The position numbers were made by a program, and so were the translations under genes. A DNA stretch of 64,000 nt. Source: Myxococcus xanthus. GTDB taxonomy: Bacteria > Myxococcota > Myxococcia > Myxococcales > Myxococcaceae. Under the pieces are notes generated by a model. That model was not told the DNA's origin and did no database searches. It saw nothing but the letters and a program-made list of their open reading frames with translations. Position 1 is the first letter of the stretch, and the number at the start of each line of letters is the position of its first letter. Below are positions 62,883 to 64,000 of the stretch, piece by piece. The stretch spans positions 2,607,001 to 2,671,000 of the forward strand of contig NZ_CP017174.1 in assembly GCF_006402735.1 (NCBI RefSeq), given 5' to 3'.

Positions 62883-64000
62883 TCAGGACGGTCGAGGCTG
62901 AACGGCTGGGCTGGGGACGTGCCCAGCGCGCACCACGAAGTCGCCAAAGCCTTCACCGGGCTGTCGCTCGCGTGCGTAGCCTTCGAACAATGGCTCCAGC
63001 GCGGCGAGGATGGCGTCCTCGTCGATGTTCTCCCGGTAGAGGCGGTTGAGGCGCTGGCCTCGCGCATCTCCGCCCAGGTGCAGGTTGTAGCGGCCCGGCG
63101 CCTTGCCCACGAGTCCCACCTCCGCCAGGTACGGCCTCGCGCAGCCGTTGGGGCACCCGGTGATGCGGAGCAGCAGGTTGGCGTCCTGCAGGCCATGCGC
63201 CCGCAGCCGGTCCTCCAGCCGTCCCACGAAAGCGGGCAGGTAGCGCTCCGCCTCCGCCATGGCGAGCCCGCACGTCGGCAGCGCCACGCAGGCCAGCGCG
63301 TTGCGGCGCACGGGGCTGGCGCTGCGGAAGCTGTCCAGTGCGTGCGCCGTCACCAGTGCGTCGATGGCGTCGCGGGCCTCGGGCGTAACACCCGCGATGA
63401 CGAGGTTCTGGTTCGCCGTGAGACGGAAGTCCCCGGTGTGGATGCGCGCGATCTCCCGCAGGCCCGTCAAGTGCGCGGCGCCGGGCCGGTCCGCCACGCG
63501 GCCGCTGTCCAGGTGCAGCGTCAGATGCCACCGGCCGTCATGGCCTTCCGTCCACCCGAAGCGGTCTCCGTTGTGCTCGAAGGCGAAGGGGCGCGCCAGC
63601 TGGAGCGCGAAGCCGAGCCGCTTCTCCAACTCCGCCGTGAACCAGGGGACGCCGCGCTCCTCCAGGACGTACTTCAGGCGCGCGTGCTTGCGGTTGGTGC
63701 GGTCCCCGAAGTCGCGGTGAATCTTCACCACCTCCTCGGCGACGGCGAGCGTCTGCTCCGGCGGGATGAAGCCGACGACGTCCGCCAGCCGGGGATAGGT
63801 GGCCGCGTCACCGTGCGTGGCGCCCATGCCGCCGCCCACGGCGACGTTGAAGCCCACGAGCGCGTCGCCCTCGATGATGGCGATGAAGCCCAGGTCCTGC
63901 GCGAAGACATCCACGTCGTTGAGGGGCGGCACCGCCACGGCGGCCTTGAACTTCCGGGGCAGGTACGTGGAGCCGTAGATGGGCTCGTCCTCACCGCCGG
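62883..64000 (-). CDS. cysI: Assimilatory sulfite reductase haemoprotein, partial
   Basis: About 372 C-terminal residues; the 5' part lies beyond the right edge, and the frame runs open to base 64000. Reduces sulfite to sulfide with sirohaem and a 4Fe-4S cluster. The cluster/sirohaem Cys motifs are complete: [20 protein letters not shown] and [20 protein letters not shown], as in E. coli CysI, along with [16 protein letters not shown]. The upstream frame continues as [19 protein letters not shown], the expected CysI wording. Electron donor type (NADPH flavoprotein or ferredoxin) cannot be told here. The start cannot be seen. Confidence 0.93.
   Translation of the reverse strand, partial: GGEDEPIYGSTYLPRKFKAAVAVPPLNDVDVFAQDLGFIAIIEGDALVGFNVAVGGGMGATHGDAATYPRLADVVGFIPPEQTLAVAEEVVKIHRDFGDRTNRKHARLKYVLEERGVPWFTAELEKRLGFALQLARPFAFEHNGDRFGWTEGHDGRWHLTLHLDSGRVADRPGAAHLTGLREIARIHTGDFRLTANQNLVIAGVTPEARDAIDALVTAHALDSFRSASPVRRNALACVALPTCGLAMAEAERYLPAFVGRLEDRLRAHGLQDANLLLRITGCPNGCARPYLAEVGLVGKAPGRYNLHLGGDARGQRLNRLYRENIDEDAILAALEPLFEGYARERQPGEGFGDFVVRAGHVPSPAVQPRPS

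Overview
The window is very GC-rich, densely coded DNA from a myxobacterium, most likely Myxococcus or a close relative. The lineage call rests on several things seen together: Asp/Gly-rich lipoprotein linkers of the PDAG type, Cys-rich myxobacterial repeats (DUF4215) with a fibro-slime domain, a histone H1-like Lys/Ala repeat protein, many GTG and TTG starts, and many orphan lipoproteins and TPR proteins. I count 51 protein-coding genes (one decayed, one cut by the right edge), two fragments of mobile-element genes, and several strong intrinsic terminators between convergent or consecutive genes. I saw no rRNA, tRNA or CRISPR array.

Layout. 0-5.6 kb: TPR protein, acetate/succinate-type CoA transferase, M3 dipeptidase lipoprotein, ThiD. 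5.6-12.7 kb: exported proteins (GH18/FnIII lipoprotein, M20 peptidase, fibro-slime/Cys-repeat lipoprotein, TPR/TonB-C-like protein). 12.7-20 kb: coiled-coil lipoprotein, a kelch/methyltransferase pair, a membrane-fused spermidine-synthase-like protein, an O-methyltransferase and a coiled-coil cytosolic protein. 20.3-23.5 kb: asnS and a CotH-kinase lipoprotein. 23.5-27 kb is the accessory region: a MerR regulator with a membrane protein behind a textbook MerR-type operator, an AbiGi-like protein, remnants of a Y2-type transposase and a tyrosine recombinase, and a secreted protein whose codon use looks foreign.

27-42 kb: small Cys-rich lipoprotein, cytochrome P450, TonB-C-like protein, DeoD, a murein endopeptidase with LysM, an AlkB-like dioxygenase, a DEAD-box helicase, a PIN protein, a C2-like lipoprotein, a coupled five-haem cytochrome c/discoidin-like pair, an MDR oxidoreductase and a RIO-type kinase with a repetitive RNE/RGG-like tail. 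42-50 kb: a histone H1-like/EF-hand fusion, a PAS-PAS-HK-REC-REC-HPt hybrid kinase, glutathione reductase, two coupled RlaP-type nucleotidyltransferases, a serine hydrolase that has lost its catalytic core, and an MJ1316/DUF504 protein. 50-64 kb: a POTRA/beta-barrel protein, MtfA-like peptidase, CoaA, aldehyde dehydrogenase, ElaA-like GNAT, AbrB-type membrane protein, SIRT4-like sirtuin, orphan GspC, a four-module cell-wall enzyme, a lipoprotein, a methyltransferase and the 3' part of a sulfite reductase.

Most genes are single units; clear coupling is seen only for the cytochrome/discoidin pair (ATGA overlap), the two RlaP-type genes (ATGA overlap), the membrane protein/MerR pair (overlap), the kelch/methyltransferase pair (4 bp gap) and the CoA-transferase/TPR pair (overlap). 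The most interesting places are the putative RNA-end-processing neighbourhood at 47.2-50.1 kb, the H1/EF-hand fusion, and the scarred accessory island at 23.5-27 kb.
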